This document shows positions 5,432 through 5,981 of a DNA stretch of 5,981 bases, piece by piece; positions within the stretch are counted from its first letter, which is position 1; each line of letters begins with the position of its first letter. The translations under genes and the position numbers were made by a program. The notes under the pieces were generated by a model that saw nothing but the letters and a program-made list of their open reading frames with translations, was not told where the DNA came from and did not search any database. The stretch spans positions 1-5,981 of the forward strand of contig JAGACP010000085.1 in NCBI GenBank assembly GCA_017614055.1, written 5' to 3'. The DNA is from Erysipelotrichaceae bacterium (GTDB taxonomy: Bacteria > Bacillota_I > Bacilli_A > Erysipelotrichales > Erysipelotrichaceae).

Positions 5432-5981
5432 ATGAAAAGAAAAGATGCGACATTGCTGAAACAGGAAGACCCGTTTCATCTGATAGTACCGTTCATAATG
5501 CCGAAAAGGACGGAGTCCGAGGTATCCACGACGACCACTCTGGATATCACGGATCTGTTGAAGTTCATCAGGGAATCCAACGAGAAGAACGGCACCAACT
5601 ACAAGCTGTTCCACTGCATATGCACGGCTGTAGCCAGGATGATCTATCATCGTCCGAAACTGAACATTTTCATATCCGGAAGGAAGTTCTGGATGAGGAA
5701 CGACATCACTCTTTCTTTCGTAGCGAAGCAGCAGTTCTCCGATGGAGCGGACGAGACGCTGATGACGCTCAAGGTCGACAAGGACATGAACCTTGACGAC
5801 ATATCGAAGCTGATCATCGGCGACGTGCAGAAAGCAAGGACCGCCGGATCGAACGATCTGGACAAGACGATGAAGTTCGTAGGTTCTCTGCCGAGGTTCG
5901 TTCTGGAGATACTGTTCTGGGTACTGACACGCATGGAATACCACGGAATATTCCCGGAGAGTCTTAAAGAGGGGGATCCGA
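5432..5981 (+). CDS. Stand-alone 2-oxoacid dehydrogenase E2-like acyltransferase (3' end cut by the window)
   Basis: Open from the ATG at 5432 to the window end, 183 residues visible with no stop. The start MKRKDATLLKQEDPFHLIVP, then FIMPKRTESEV, FHCICTAVARMIYHRPKLNIF (from 60), SGRKFWMRNDITLSFVAK (82-99), DETLMTLKV and DKTMKFVGSLPRFV resemble the 2-oxoacid_dh (E2 catalytic, chloramphenicol-acetyltransferase-like) fold as found in free-standing Firmicute proteins. No lipoyl domain or E3-binding segment precedes it, so it is not an ordinary pyruvate dehydrogenase E2; the acyl acceptor is unknown. The catalytic HxxxD motif would lie beyond the window, so activity cannot be judged. It starts one base after the flavodoxin stop and has only a distant AGAGG (5413-5417), suggesting translational coupling to that gene. 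Family assignment is by remembered pattern and moderately sure. Confidence 0.75.
   Translation, partial: MKRKDATLLKQEDPFHLIVPFIMPKRTESEVSTTTTLDITDLLKFIRESNEKNGTNYKLFHCICTAVARMIYHRPKLNIFISGRKFWMRNDITLSFVAKQQFSDGADETLMTLKVDKDMNLDDISKLIIGDVQKARTAGSNDLDKTMKFVGSLPRFVLEILFWVLTRMEYHGIFPESLKEGDP

Noticed and set aside
5411..5944. 177-codon antisense open frame opposite the flavodoxin end and the acyltransferase
   Set aside because: The + strand frame from 5432 matches a known fold and continues off the window; the antisense frame shows no motif or start signal.
1..5981. GGATC at the start and GGATCC near the end as cloning or element boundaries
   Set aside because: Open reading frames run off both ends without interruption, so the window edges cut native genes; the match is a common short motif.

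Overview
The window reads as a compact piece of a bacterial chromosome, all on the + strand, with almost no non-coding DNA. It has strong AAAGGAG-type ribosome binding sites, G+C that looks near 50% by eye, frequent AGA/AGG arginine codons, and protein families typical of anaerobic Firmicutes (Bacillota, probably Clostridia or relatives). The lineage call is an inference from style and families; no rRNA or marker gene is present.

Region 1 (1-4855) is one tightly packed gene cluster for nucleoside uptake and breakdown. It holds the 3' part of a double-domain ABC ATPase of the BmpA/NupNOPQ-type nucleoside importer class (1-1325), two dissimilar inner-membrane permeases (1319-2422 and 2422-3381), and two tandem paralogous uridine-phosphorylase-type enzymes (3388-4119 and 4121-4855). 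The genes overlap or are separated by at most 6 bases, so they are probably co-transcribed. The likely logic is that an extracellular lipoprotein, expected upstream but outside the window, captures a nucleoside. The ABC complex imports it, and the phosphorylases split it with phosphate into a free base and (deoxy)ribose-1-phosphate. The phosphorylases in turn support a nucleoside rather than a sugar as the substrate of the transporter.

Region 2 (4856-4923) is the only real intergenic gap. It contains an 11-bp perfect hairpin that probably ends the nucleoside operon. A perfect TATAAT follows, embedded in a second short palindrome, then a good Shine-Dalgarno site.

Region 3 (4924-5981) is a second, probably separate transcription unit. 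It has a flavodoxin-like protein of the Flavodoxin_4 type, followed one base later by the start of a stand-alone 2-oxoacid-dehydrogenase-E2-like (CAT-fold) acyltransferase that runs off the window end.

I see no mobile element, CRISPR array, tRNA or rRNA. Most of the window is recognisable metabolism and transport. The points worth a second look are the diverged phosphorylase pair, unusual residues at a conserved motif in both permeases, and the palindromic promoter region between the two units.
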